DNA from: Deltaproteobacteria bacterium
GTDB lineage: Bacteria; Myxococcota_A; UBA9160; JAFDET01
DNA: 17,584 nucleotides
Reading direction: 5' to 3'
NCBI GenBank assembly: GCA_019310195.1
Contig: JAFDET010000058.1
Span: 1-17,584, forward strand
Part shown: piece after piece, positions 1-7,420 of the stretch
Layout of the letters: each line of letters begins with the position of its first letter
Numbering within the stretch: the first letter of the stretch is position 1
Position numbers and translations under genes: made by a program
Notes under the pieces: model-generated
What the model was told of the DNA's origin: nothing
What the model saw: only the letters and a program-made list of their open reading frames with translations
Databases searched by the model: none

Positions 1-1163
1 ACGTGATCGCGCACGATGCCCTCGCGCTCGGCATGCAGCAGGTGCAGCAGGGGCGCATGGCGCCAGACCGCGCGGGACATGTCGGTGAGCGGGATGCCCG
101 CGATCGCGCAGGCCAGATCCTCCTCGAAGCAGGCCAGCAGCGCGGTCTGGTAGCCGCCCAGGGACAAGCCCATCGCACCGACGGCCGGCGCTTCCTGCGC
201 GCGCACCCAGCTGAGCAGCCGGCGCAGGTCCCACATGGCCTGGGCCTCGGCGTGGATCGAGTCCAAGGGGTCGCCGCCGATGAAACGGTCACCGCTGCGC
301 TTGATGGCCCGCGGCCCGTGGAGCGGCAGCACGGGGATCAGCAGGTTCATCCCCAGCTTCTCGTGGTAGTAGCCGGGCTCGAAGGCCAGCAGGTCGATGG
401 CGGCCATGCCCATGCGGTAACCGTGCAGCCCCACCAGCCAGGGGCGCGGCGGCCCCGGGTGGCGCAGCACCCACGCGTGGGCGGTCTTGTTGGCGGTGAA
501 CGAGTCCCAGCGCTCGCTGCCGGGCTCGCCGTCCCAGGGCTCGTAGCCGCTCTCGAAGCGGAGGTGCTCGTACTCGCGCTTGCGGGTGCGCGCCTGGCGG
601 ATGTCCGGATTCTCCAGCAACGGCGGCAACCGGTGGTAGTCCATCGGCTTTTCGAGCCAACCGCGGGCGTCGTAGAGCTCGGCCGCATCGAAGACCTCGC
701 GCGAGATGCGCCGCCACTCGTCGCCCTCGCGAAGGTCGAGGTTGACCTGCATCCAGGCCAGGATCGAGTTGTCGCAGGCGACCTGGGCGTACAGGGAGAG
801 GGACGGCTCCGGCACGGGAACGTCCGGGAAGTGGGGATCCTGGCGAAGCGCTACGCGGCCTGCGGCCAGAAAGGACAGAGCCGAGAGCGCGATCAGCAGC
901 GCGGCGGTGCCCGGGCCCGCCACGAAGATGGCCGGAAGGGCGAGGGGAACGCCCAGCAGGCCCCCCACGGAAGCGAACTGGGGCATGCGCATGTCGCCGG
1001 CCCAGAGCAGCATGCCGACGCCGGCTGAGAGCAGCAGGCAGCCGGGGATCACCGAGAAAATGAACCCGACGATGCCGAAGCTGGCGGCGCACCAGAGCCA
1101 GGCGAGGCCGGCCACCAGCGGAATGGCGGCCGTGGGATGGAAGCGGGGGGGATGCTGGGTCAC
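1..1163 (-). CDS. Membrane-anchored alpha/beta hydrolase (3' end cut by window edge)
   Basis: The minus strand reads open from a GTG at 1163 to the window edge, giving 387 residues without a stop, so the C-terminus is missing. The GTG is preceded by GGAGG seven bases upstream, which decides the start. The N-terminus (about residues 12-103) holds roughly four hydrophobic, probably membrane-spanning segments. The rest is an alpha/beta hydrolase fold: an HG oxyanion-type motif in VGLHGY (about 244-249) and a nucleophile elbow GLSLGG (332-337) with Ser334 as the predicted nucleophile. The catalytic His, expected further on, lies outside the window. The substrate cannot be named; esterase, lipase or peptidase activity are all possible. 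The gene diverges from the M20 amidohydrolase across a 76-bp gap. Confidence 0.82.
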   Translation of the reverse strand, partial: MTQHPPRFHPTAAIPLVAGLAWLWCAASFGIVGFIFSVIPGCLLLSAGVGMLLWAGDMRMPQFASVGGLLGVPLALPAIFVAGPGTAALLIALSALSFLAAGRVALRQDPHFPDVPVPEPSLSLYAQVACDNSILAWMQVNLDLREGDEWRRISREVFDAAELYDARGWLEKPMDYHRLPPLLENPDIRQARTRKREYEHLRFESGYEPWDGEPGSERWDSFTANKTAHAWVLRHPGPPRPWLVGLHGYRMGMAAIDLLAFEPGYYHEKLGMNLLIPVLPLHGPRAIKRSGDRFIGGDPLDSIHAEAQAMWDLRRLLSWVRAQEAPAVGAMGLSLGGYQTALLACFEEDLACAIAGIPLTDMSRAVWRHAPLLHLLHAEREGIVRDH

Positions 1164-1184
1164 GACGTAGCCTCCGGCGTCTAC

Positions 1185-1192
1185 GATACCCT
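1185..1192 (+). promoter_or_regulatory. -10-like element GATACCCT ahead of the M20 gene
   Basis: The octamer GATACCCT lies 47 bp before the ATG of the amidohydrolase, inside the 76-bp divergent gap (1164-1239). The identical octamer occurs at 11349-11356, 24 bp before the acyl-CoA synthetase. TACCCT fits a weak sigma-70 -10 hexamer (TAnnnT). No clear -35 element is visible 16-18 bp upstream in either case. Confidence 0.25.
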
Positions 1193-1239
1193 TCGCGACC
1201 CGCGTCGCCACGCACGCACCAAGGCGATAGGAGAACCCG

Positions 1240-2637
1240 ATGCGCCGAACCCGGCTCTTGCCTCTGCTGATCCTGCCGCTGGCCCTGGCCTGTGGCGAAG
1301 CCGCCGAGGAGGCCCCCGCCCCCGCGCTAGCACCGCCCGTTGCGCAGCAGTTGCCGGTCCTGACCGATGAGCCGTTGCCGATCCCGGCGCCGCGCACCGC
1401 GCGCGCGGCCGAGATCGACCGCCTGGCGGCGGAGGTGGAAGAGCAGGTGGTCCAGTGGCGCAGGCACATCCACCAGCATCCCGAGCTGTCGAATCGCGAG
1501 TTTGCCACCGGCAAGCTGGTGGCCGCCGAGCTGGAGGACCTGGGCCTGGAGGTGCGCGGCGAGGTGGCCCACACCGGCGTGGTGGGCGTCCTGCGCGGCG
1601 GCAAGCCGGGTCCGGTGGTCGCCCTGCGCGCGGACATGGACGCGCTGCCGGTGGTGGAAGATACGGGCCTGCCGTTCGCCTCCACGGCGCGCACGACGTA
1701 CGACGGCCGCGACGTCGGGGTGATGCACGCGTGCGGGCACGACGCCCACGTAGCCGTGCTGCTGGGAGCGGCACGCGTCCTGGCGGAGCAGCGCGACGAG
1801 CTTCCGGGGACGGTGGTCTTCCTGTTCCAGCCCGCCGAGGAGGGCGCGCCCCAGGGCGAGGAAGGCGGCGCGCGGCTGATGCTGAAGGAAGGCGCCTTCG
1901 ACGACCCGATTCCCGACGCCGTCTTCGGACTGCACGCGACACCCGACTTCGTGGTAGGAACCCTGGGCTACCGCTCGGGTGGCGTGATGGCCAGCTCCGA
2001 TCGCCTGGACATCACCGTGCGCGGCCGCCAGACCCACGCCGCGTACCCGTGGCGCGGGATCGACCCGGTGGCGGCCGCGGCGCGCGTGATCCTGGCGGTG
2101 CGCGAGATCCCGGCACGCCGGGTGGACACGCGGATCGGATCCATCGTGACGATCGGCGTGGTCGAGGGCGGCGTGCGCCACAACATCATCCCGGACCACG
2201 TGACCCTCAAGGGCACGATCCGCTCCCTGGATCCGGAGATGCGCTTCGACCTGCACCGCAAGGTGCGCGAGGTCGCCCAGCACGCCGCGGCGATCGACGG
2301 CGCCAGCGCCGAGGTGGACATCCAGCTGGGCTATCCGGTCACGGTCAACAACCCCGCCCTGGTGGAGCGCATGCTGCCGACCCTGGCCCGCACCGCGGGA
2401 ACCAAGCACGTGGCGGTGGGCCTGGCGCGAACCGGCGCCGAGGACTTCTCCTTCTTCGCCGAGCGGGCTCCCGGGCTCTACTACTGGCTCGGCGTGCGGC
2501 GGCCCGATGTGGCGGCGCAGGACGCGGCGCCGAACCACGCGCCCGGCTTCATGCTCGACGAGCGCGCGCTCATCCTGGGCGTCCGATCCATGGCGAACCT
2601 GGCCTTCGACTTCCTGGAGGGCGGGCCGCCGGAGTAG
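1240..2637 (+). CDS. M20 family amidohydrolase/peptidase, lipoprotein
   Basis: This is a 465-residue metal-dependent amidohydrolase of the M20D/HipO type (N-acyl-amino-acid or IAA-amino-acid hydrolase family). Known members cleave N-acyl amino acids. The start ATG has AGGAG six bases upstream. Residues 1-18 form a short signal peptide ending in LALAC, so Cys18 is probably lipidated and the enzyme would be held at an envelope membrane, unlike most cytoplasmic members. Visible family motifs are HQHPELSNREFAT (78-90), RADMDALP (130-137) and HACGHDAH (163-170). The expected metal ligands are all present: Cys165, His167, Glu200/Glu201 in PAEEG, His232 and His433. The dimerisation lid domain spans about 250-370. 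A stop at 2637 leaves 21 bp before plsB, suggesting co-transcription. The true substrate is unknown. Confidence 0.9.
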   Translation: MRRTRLLPLLILPLALACGEAAEEAPAPALAPPVAQQLPVLTDEPLPIPAPRTARAAEIDRLAAEVEEQVVQWRRHIHQHPELSNREFATGKLVAAELEDLGLEVRGEVAHTGVVGVLRGGKPGPVVALRADMDALPVVEDTGLPFASTARTTYDGRDVGVMHACGHDAHVAVLLGAARVLAEQRDELPGTVVFLFQPAEEGAPQGEEGGARLMLKEGAFDDPIPDAVFGLHATPDFVVGTLGYRSGGVMASSDRLDITVRGRQTHAAYPWRGIDPVAAAARVILAVREIPARRVDTRIGSIVTIGVVEGGVRHNIIPDHVTLKGTIRSLDPEMRFDLHRKVREVAQHAAAIDGASAEVDIQLGYPVTVNNPALVERMLPTLARTAGTKHVAVGLARTGAEDFSFFAERAPGLYYWLGVRRPDVAAQDAAPNHAPGFMLDERALILGVRSMANLAFDFLEGGPPE

Positions 2638-2658
2638 AATGGAGCCGAGGTCCCAGAC

Positions 2659-5040
2659 GTGAGCCCCAACAAGCCCGTAACGGACGAGCCCACCTGGCCC
2701 GCCAGGCCCGGCGAGCGGGTGGTCTTCCTGCTGGACAGCTCGAGCCCGCTGGAGGCGCGGCTGCTGCGGGAGTGGACCGCCCGGGCGCGGCCCGAGGGCA
2801 CCGGCGACGCGGAGGTCCAGTGCCTGCCCATCCCGGCCTCCCGGCGCCGGTCCCGCCGAACCGCGCCGGACTCGGGCCTCGAGTCCTGTGTCGCATCCGG
2901 CGAGGACCCGCTGATGACCCCGCTGCGCGTAGCCTGGCTGCCAGCCAAGCGCGACGGCGTGCGCGCGGCGCGCTGGTCGGACCTGCTCACCTTCGGCGAC
3001 CCGCGGGACCCGGGCCGAATGCGCCAGCGCTGGACCCTGCGCCACGACCGCGACCGCTGCCGCATCGTCGCGGGCGATCCGGCGCCGCTCTCGGATCTGC
3101 GCACGCGCTGGCGTGAAGCGGGGGGCGCCGACGCCTTGGCAACCACGGGCCTGGCCGAGTTCGTCTCGCGCCAGGCGGCCCTGGCCCTGGAGCGCGCCGA
3201 ACGCCGCCTGCGCGGCGCGCGCTACAAGGTGGCCCGCTTCGTGGACGACGACATCCTGTCGCGCCCCAAGGTCCGCGGCGGGCTGGCGCGCATCGCCCGC
3301 GAGCAGGGCAGCGACGAAGCCTCGGCCCACAAGCAGGCGAAGCGGTACCTGCGGGAAATTGCCGCCACCCATAGCCCCTACGTGATCGACCTGGCCGCCT
3401 CGCTGATCCGCGCCCTGTGGTCGCAGGGCTACCGCAGCCTGCGCTTCGACGAGCGCCAGCTCGACGGGATCGCCAGCATGGGACAACGGCACCCGGTGAT
3501 CTTTCTGCCGTCCCACAAGTCCAACCTGGACCACCTGGTGCTCCAGTACGCGCTGCACGAGCGCGGCCTGCCCCCGAACCACACCGCGGGCGGCATCAAC
3601 ATGAACTTCTTCCCGATCGGCCCCCTGGTGCGACGTAGCGGCGTCTTCTTCATCCGGCGCTCGTTCAAAGACAACCCGATCTACAAGTTCACGCTACGCC
3701 AGTACGTGGACTACCTGATCGAGAAGCGCTTCTCCCTGGAGTGGTACGTGGAGGGCGGCCGCTCGCGCTCGGGCAAGCTGCTGCCCCCGCGCTTTGGTCT
3801 GCTCACCTACGTGGTGGATGCCTGGCATCGCGGCTGCTCCGACGACGTGATGCTGATCCCGGTCTCCATCGCCTACGACCAGATCTCCGACATGGGCGAC
3901 TACGCCCGGGAGCAGCGCGGGGGCGCCAAGGAGAAGGAGAGCTTCGGCTGGTTCGTCGGCTTTGTGCGCCGTCTGCGGCGGCGCTACGGCGACGTGCACA
4001 TCCGCTTCGGCGAGCCGATCTCGCTGAGCACCGCCCTGGGCAAGCGCAACCCCGACGACGATCCCGACCACGAGTCGCCGGAGCTCGAGGTGCAGAAGCT
4101 CGCCTTCGAGACCTGCGTCCGCATCAATCGCGCCACGCCAATCACGCCCACGTCGCTGGTGACACTGACGCTGCTGGGCGCCGGCAACCGCGCGCTCACG
4201 GTGGAGGGCATCCTGCTGGCGATGCACAACCTGCTGGAGTACGCGCGCCGCCGGAAGCTTCCCACCACCACCGAACTGGACGACCTGGAGACGCCCGACG
4301 GCGTGCGCCGCGCGTTGGATGCGTTGCGCTCGAGCGGCGTGGTGTCGTGCTACGAAGAGGGTCCGGAAGCCGTCTACGCCATCGAGCGCGACCAGCACTT
4401 CGCCGCCGCCTACTACCGCAACTCGGTCGCGCACTTCTTCATCAACGGCGCCATCGCGGAGCTGGCCCTGCTGGCGGCGGCCGGCCAGGATGTGTCCGAC
4501 CCGCTGGACGCGTTCTGGGACGAAGCCTGGCGGCTGCGCGATCTGCTGAAGTTCGAGTTCTTCTTCTCGGAGAAGGACGTCTTCCGCCGCGAGCTGAGCC
4601 AGGAGCTGGCCTACCACGTGAGCGATTGGGAGTCGCAGCTGACCGACGACCCGACCGCCGCGCTCGAGCTCGTGCGCCAGATTCGCCCCCTCTCCTCCCA
4701 CCGCGTGCTGCGCCCGTTCCTGGACGCCTACGATGTGGTGGCCGACCTGCTGGCGCGCCGCAGCAGCGACGCCCCCTTCGAGCCGGGTCCCTTCATCGAC
4801 GAGTGCCAGAAGCTGGGCCGTCAGTACGTGCTGCAAGGGCGGGTACGAAGCCCGGAGTCGGTCGCCAAGAGCCTCTTCGACACCGGGCTGCGGCTGGCCC
4901 GCAACCGCGGCCTGGTGGAGCCCGGGTCGCCCGGCCTGGCCGGGCGCCGCAAGGCGTTCGCCATCGAGGTGCGCGACGCCGTGCGCCGGATCGAGATCGT
5001 GGAGGCGCTGGCCGCCCAGCGCCGCGCCGGCCTGGACTGA
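2659..5040 (+). CDS. plsB: Glycerol-3-phosphate 1-O-acyltransferase (PlsB type)
   Basis: This enzyme transfers an acyl chain to position 1 of sn-glycerol 3-phosphate, the first step of phosphatidic acid synthesis at the inner membrane. The 793 residues match the roughly 800 of E. coli PlsB. All acyltransferase blocks are visible: block I LPSHKSNLDHL with His286 and Asp291 (HxxxxD), GGIN at 311-314, block II RSGVFFIRRSF (326-336), block III YVEGGRSRSGK (363-373) and block IV around LIPVSIAYDQ. The GTG start has GAGG eight bases upstream. A TAGAAT hexamer at 2635-2640 overlaps the stop of the M20 gene and could be an internal -10, though no good -35 is seen. The last 248 bp are overlapped on the other strand by the tail of the DUF523-DUF1722 frame. 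PlsB-type GPAT is typical of proteobacteria; most other bacteria use PlsX/PlsY. Confidence 0.95.
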   Translation: MSPNKPVTDEPTWPARPGERVVFLLDSSSPLEARLLREWTARARPEGTGDAEVQCLPIPASRRRSRRTAPDSGLESCVASGEDPLMTPLRVAWLPAKRDGVRAARWSDLLTFGDPRDPGRMRQRWTLRHDRDRCRIVAGDPAPLSDLRTRWREAGGADALATTGLAEFVSRQAALALERAERRLRGARYKVARFVDDDILSRPKVRGGLARIAREQGSDEASAHKQAKRYLREIAATHSPYVIDLAASLIRALWSQGYRSLRFDERQLDGIASMGQRHPVIFLPSHKSNLDHLVLQYALHERGLPPNHTAGGINMNFFPIGPLVRRSGVFFIRRSFKDNPIYKFTLRQYVDYLIEKRFSLEWYVEGGRSRSGKLLPPRFGLLTYVVDAWHRGCSDDVMLIPVSIAYDQISDMGDYAREQRGGAKEKESFGWFVGFVRRLRRRYGDVHIRFGEPISLSTALGKRNPDDDPDHESPELEVQKLAFETCVRINRATPITPTSLVTLTLLGAGNRALTVEGILLAMHNLLEYARRRKLPTTTELDDLETPDGVRRALDALRSSGVVSCYEEGPEAVYAIERDQHFAAAYYRNSVAHFFINGAIAELALLAAAGQDVSDPLDAFWDEAWRLRDLLKFEFFFSEKDVFRRELSQELAYHVSDWESQLTDDPTAALELVRQIRPLSSHRVLRPFLDAYDVVADLLARRSSDAPFEPGPFIDECQKLGRQYVLQGRVRSPESVAKSLFDTGLRLARNRGLVEPGSPGLAGRRKAFAIEVRDAVRRIEIVEALAAQRRAGLD

Positions 5041-5962
5041 GCGCCAGGTAGTGCTGGTCCCGGAGGCAGGCGATGTCGCAGCGCTCCACGTGGTGGCGGA
5101 TCAGCGTGAGCGGGACCACCAGGGGGACCCGGCCGTTGCGATAGTCCTCGATCAGGCCCAGCAGCTCCTGCTTCGAGCGCGCGTCCAGGTGCTTGCGAAA
5201 GAAGCCCAGCATGTGGTGCATCGCGTTCACGTTCCGGCGCGGCGTGGCCTTTCGCACCAGGGCCTCCATGAACCCGTCGGTGTAGCGACTGCGCAGCTCA
5301 TCCCGGTCCATGCCCTTGGCCTCGCCCACCAGACGGCCCAGGCGTGGGTACGCCTGCGGCTCGTGGCTCATGAGCTGCAGCTTGTGGGCCGCGTGGAAGG
5401 CCACCAAGCTGCCCACGCTCCAGCGGCCACGGAACAGGCCGCGCAGCCGGCGATACGCGAAGACCCGCTCGATGAAGTTCTCGCGCGGCGCCGGGGCGTG
5501 AAGACGACCCTCTTCCTCGATGGGTAGCTGGGGGATGCCTTCGAGCAGGGCTTGCGCGAAGAGGCCGCGTCCCTTCTTCTCGGGCATGCCCTTCTCGCCG
5601 TACAGCCGAACCCGCTCCATGCCGCAGCTCGGCGAGTCCTTCTTCAGCACGTAGCCCGCCAGGTCCAGCTTGCGCAGGGCGGCCACGCGCTTGCGCGCGA
5701 AGGAGCGCATGGCGCGGGTGTGGTCCTCGCCGCTGCGCTCGGCGACCATCCTCAGGTCGTCGCCGCTTCGGACCAGGCGCAGCGTGGGCCGGGGGATCCC
5801 CATGCCGACCTCGACCTCCGGGCACACGGGCACCCACTCGACGAACCGGCCCAGCACGTCGGTCAGGAAGCCGTCGCGCTTATGGCCGCCGTCGTAGCGG
5901 ACCCGCTGGCCGAGCAGGCAGGAGGAGATCCCGATCCGGATGAGGCGTACGGCACTGGGCAT
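4793..5962 (-). CDS. DUF523-DUF1722 fusion (TudS-like / YbgA-like)
   Basis: The 389-residue frame carries two fused domains. Residues 8-150 are DUF523, the family of the thiouracil desulfurase TudS, which binds a [4Fe-4S] cluster. The three expected cysteines are present: Cys15 in SSCLLG, Cys47 in VPVCPEVEVGM and Cys113 in DSPSCG. Residues about 185-306 are DUF1722 (E. coli YbgA-like), with NVNAMHHMLGFF at 244-255 and LVVPLTLIRHH at 281-291. Family homology stops at DQHYL (302-306), exactly where the convergent plsB gene ends. The remaining 83 residues are Arg/Pro/Gly-rich and are the antisense reading of plsB, so the usual short C-terminal end looks lost and read-through replaces it. No clear ribosome site precedes the ATG; it starts 21 bp after the DCC gene and is probably coupled to it. 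YbgA genes often neighbour photolyase genes, which agrees with a light-stress role. Confidence 0.88.
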   Translation of the reverse strand: MPSAVRLIRIGISSCLLGQRVRYDGGHKRDGFLTDVLGRFVEWVPVCPEVEVGMGIPRPTLRLVRSGDDLRMVAERSGEDHTRAMRSFARKRVAALRKLDLAGYVLKKDSPSCGMERVRLYGEKGMPEKKGRGLFAQALLEGIPQLPIEEEGRLHAPAPRENFIERVFAYRRLRGLFRGRWSVGSLVAFHAAHKLQLMSHEPQAYPRLGRLVGEAKGMDRDELRSRYTDGFMEALVRKATPRRNVNAMHHMLGFFRKHLDARSKQELLGLIEDYRNGRVPLVVPLTLIRHHVERCDIACLRDQHYLALSPGRRGAGRPAPPRSRSGARRRAPRWRTPCGARPGRATRAPPGRGCGPAAARCRRGSWRPTPGFVPALAARTDGPASGTRR

Positions 5963-5983
5963 CGATCGAAGTCTAGCCCCGTA

Positions 5984-6379
5984 CTACATCGCAGTGGCGC
6001 AGCGCTCGCCGTCGCAGCCGTCGCCGGCGCGGCCCGTGAGGCGCAGCCGGTTCCGCGCGAAGCTCCGGTAGGCCGCGTCGCACAGGGGTCGCAGCAACGG
6101 CCAGCGCGACGGCGCCAGCAGCCAACCAAGCCCCACCGCAGCGTACGCGCGGCGGAAGACCTCCATCCCCTCGATGACGCGACTGTCGCCCAGCACGCCG
6201 TGGATGCGCGCCATCAGGGTCGCCGAGTCGAGACCGTAGCGGGACGCCTCGAAGCCGGGCGCCGCGATGTCCTCGAAGCCGATGCGACCGCGGTCCAGGC
6301 GCCGCAGCATACGGACCTCCCGAACGCACAGCGGGCAGTCCCCATCGAACAGAACCGAGATCTCGATGCGGTCTTCCAT
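5984..6379 (-). CDS. DCC-family thiol-disulfide oxidoreductase (DUF393)
   Basis: This 131-residue protein has the DCC family signature FDGDCPLC (11-18), a CxxC redox motif (Cys15, Cys18) after the first beta strand. It also has the usual C-terminal YRSFARNR segment (104-111) and a closing pair of cysteines (Cys122, Cys127). The family is thioredoxin-like and predicted to do thiol-disulfide exchange; partners are mostly unknown. The frame stays open upstream to 6463, but I place the start at the ATG at 6379. The longer form adds 28 unconserved residues that would cover the promoter-operator, and the -10-like element ends six bases before this ATG. There is no Shine-Dalgarno sequence, so the message may be leaderless. 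It is first in a two-gene minus-strand unit with the DUF523-DUF1722 gene and diverges from the CarH-like regulator. Confidence 0.88.
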   Translation of the reverse strand: MEDRIEISVLFDGDCPLCVREVRMLRRLDRGRIGFEDIAAPGFEASRYGLDSATLMARIHGVLGDSRVIEGMEVFRRAYAAVGLGWLLAPSRWPLLRPLCDAAYRSFARNRLRLTGRAGDGCDGERCATAM

Positions 6380-6385
6380 GGGGCT

Positions 6386-6428
6386 CAGCTTGACTGCCTC
6401 GGCACCGTTGTCAAACTGTTGTCTAGAT
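6386..6428 (-). promoter_or_regulatory. Predicted CarH-type operator-promoter of the DCC/DUF523 unit
   Basis: Read on the minus strand, TAGACA (6425-6420) is followed after five bases by TTGACA (6414-6409). The two hexamers start exactly 11 bp apart, forming two imperfect 11-bp direct repeats (8 of 11 identical). TTGACA is a perfect -35 element. Seventeen bases later lies AAGCTG (6391-6386) as a weak -10, within GTCAAGCT, and the DCC start codon follows six bases on. The same pattern precedes the sigma factor gene on the plus strand (15 of 22 core positions identical). CarH of Thermus is known to bind 11-bp direct repeats that cover the -35. That this regulator binds here is inference. The region also lies directly upstream of the regulator gene, so autoregulation is possible. 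Confidence 0.65.
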
Positions 6429-6441
6429 CCTTGCGATTGCC

Positions 6442-7344
6442 ATGAACGCACGCGCCACCGCACCGACCGGCCCGACCTATCCCCTCGGCGCCGTCGTCCG
6501 CCTTACGGGGCTGGGCGAGCACACCATCCGCGCCTGGGAGCGGCGCTACGGCGCCGTGACCCCGGGGCGGACGCCGGGTGGCACACGGCGCTACTCCGCC
6601 CACGACGTGGCGCGCCTGCGCCTGCTGCGCGAGGGCGTCGAGGCGGGACATCGCATCTCCGACCTGGCGTCCCACTCCGATGCGAACCTGGAGCGGCTGC
6701 TGTCGCCTCCGGCGGAGGCGACGGCGCCCCAAGGCAGCCCGCTGAACGCGATTCGCTCCGCGGTGGAGCGCCTGGACCTGCAGGCGCTGGACGGGCTCCT
6801 GTCGCTTCAGTTCGTCACGCTGGGTCCAGAGCCGTTCGCGCGACGCGTGGCTGCCCCGCTGCTTTGCGAGATCGGCGAACGCTGGGAGCACGGCGAGAGC
6901 AGCGTGGCGTCGGAGCACCTTCTCTCGTCGGTGACGCGCGGAATTCTGGGAGTCGCGCTGCGCGCCGCAAGCGCGAACCGGAGCGGGCCGCGGGTTCTAT
7001 TCACCACCCCACAGGGTGAGCTTCACGAATTCGGGGCGCTGATCGCGGCGATCGTCGCACTGAGCGCGGGAGCGGCGATCACCTACCTGGGGCCCAACCT
7101 GCCGGTGGACGAGGTGGTCGGCGCGGCCCGCCAGCTCGACGCCGACGCGGTGGCCCTGGGCGTCGTCCGCCTGGCCCCCGCCGCGACGCGCAAGTACCTG
7201 AAGGAGCTGCGGAAGGAGCTTCCCGAGCGGGTCGCGCTCTGGATCGGAGGACCCGTCCGGGGCGGGCCGTTCGAGGGCGTCGAGCAGCTGGATCTGGACG
7301 AGATGGAGAGGCGCATCGGCCGCATGGTGAGGACCCCAGGATGA
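6442..7344 (+). CDS. carH: CarH/LitR-like B12-dependent MerR-family photoreceptor-repressor
   Basis: This 300-residue protein joins an N-terminal MerR winged-helix domain (about 13-80; TIRAWERRYGAVTP, then GGTRRYSAHDVARLRLL) to a cobalamin-binding region. A four-helix segment (about 100-170) contains Trp148 with Glu158-His159, matching the W-x9-EH signature that surrounds adenosylcobalamin in CarH. A Rossmann-type B12 domain follows, with GELHEFG (192-198) supplying the E-x-H-x-x-G motif and His195 as predicted lower axial ligand, and GG at 269-270. Known CarH proteins are AdoCbl-loaded tetramers that repress in the dark and fall apart in light. One oddity: the residue after Trp148 is Glu149, where Thermus CarH has His132, although His150 follows. 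No strong ribosome site precedes the ATG. The gene lies between the two units it most likely controls. Confidence is high for family, moderate for light sensing. Confidence 0.9.
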   Translation: MNARATAPTGPTYPLGAVVRLTGLGEHTIRAWERRYGAVTPGRTPGGTRRYSAHDVARLRLLREGVEAGHRISDLASHSDANLERLLSPPAEATAPQGSPLNAIRSAVERLDLQALDGLLSLQFVTLGPEPFARRVAAPLLCEIGERWEHGESSVASEHLLSSVTRGILGVALRAASANRSGPRVLFTTPQGELHEFGALIAAIVALSAGAAITYLGPNLPVDEVVGAARQLDADAVALGVVRLAPAATRKYLKELRKELPERVALWIGGPVRGGPFEGVEQLDLDEMERRIGRMVRTPG

Positions 7345-7358
7345 AGGTTCCATGGATT

Positions 7359-7413
7359 CTGTCTAGATTTTTATAGACACTACCTTGACAGCGACTGTCA
7401 CCTGGTCCAGATT
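7359..7413 (+). promoter_or_regulatory. Predicted CarH-type operator-promoter of the sigma factor operon
   Basis: TAGACA (7374-7379) is followed after five bases by TTGACA (7385-7390), again 11 bp from start to start, with the same flanking C as the site ahead of the DCC gene. TTGACA serves as the -35; CAGATT (7408-7413), 17 bp on and within GTCCAGAT, is the -10 candidate. The sigma ATG lies seven bases after it. Two dyads overlap the site: TGTCTA-N8-TAGACA (7360-7379) and TGACAG-N3-CTGTCA (7386-7400). The nonamer TGTCTAGAT at 7360-7368 also occurs at 6420-6428 in the other operator. Binding by the neighbouring CarH-like protein is inferred from pattern and position. Confidence 0.65.
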
Positions 7414-7420
7414 TCGGGCG

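Noticed and set aside
3..1028. Plus-strand open frame of 341 codons opposite the alpha/beta hydrolase
   Set aside because: Gln/Ala/Gly/Arg-rich composition with no motif; the minus strand has a GXSXG hydrolase with a GGAGG ribosome site. It is a high-GC shadow.
1327..3582. Minus-strand open frame of 751 codons
   Set aside because: It is the complement of the M20 and plsB genes, with low-complexity composition and no recognisable domain.
6380..6463. Longer start of the DCC protein at 6463
   Set aside because: The added 28 residues are unconserved, overlap the divergent regulator gene and would run through the operator-promoter.
7385..7420. TTG at 7385 as start of the sigma factor
   Set aside because: This TTG is part of the predicted TTGACA -35 box; the in-frame ATG at 7421 sits at the expected transcription start.
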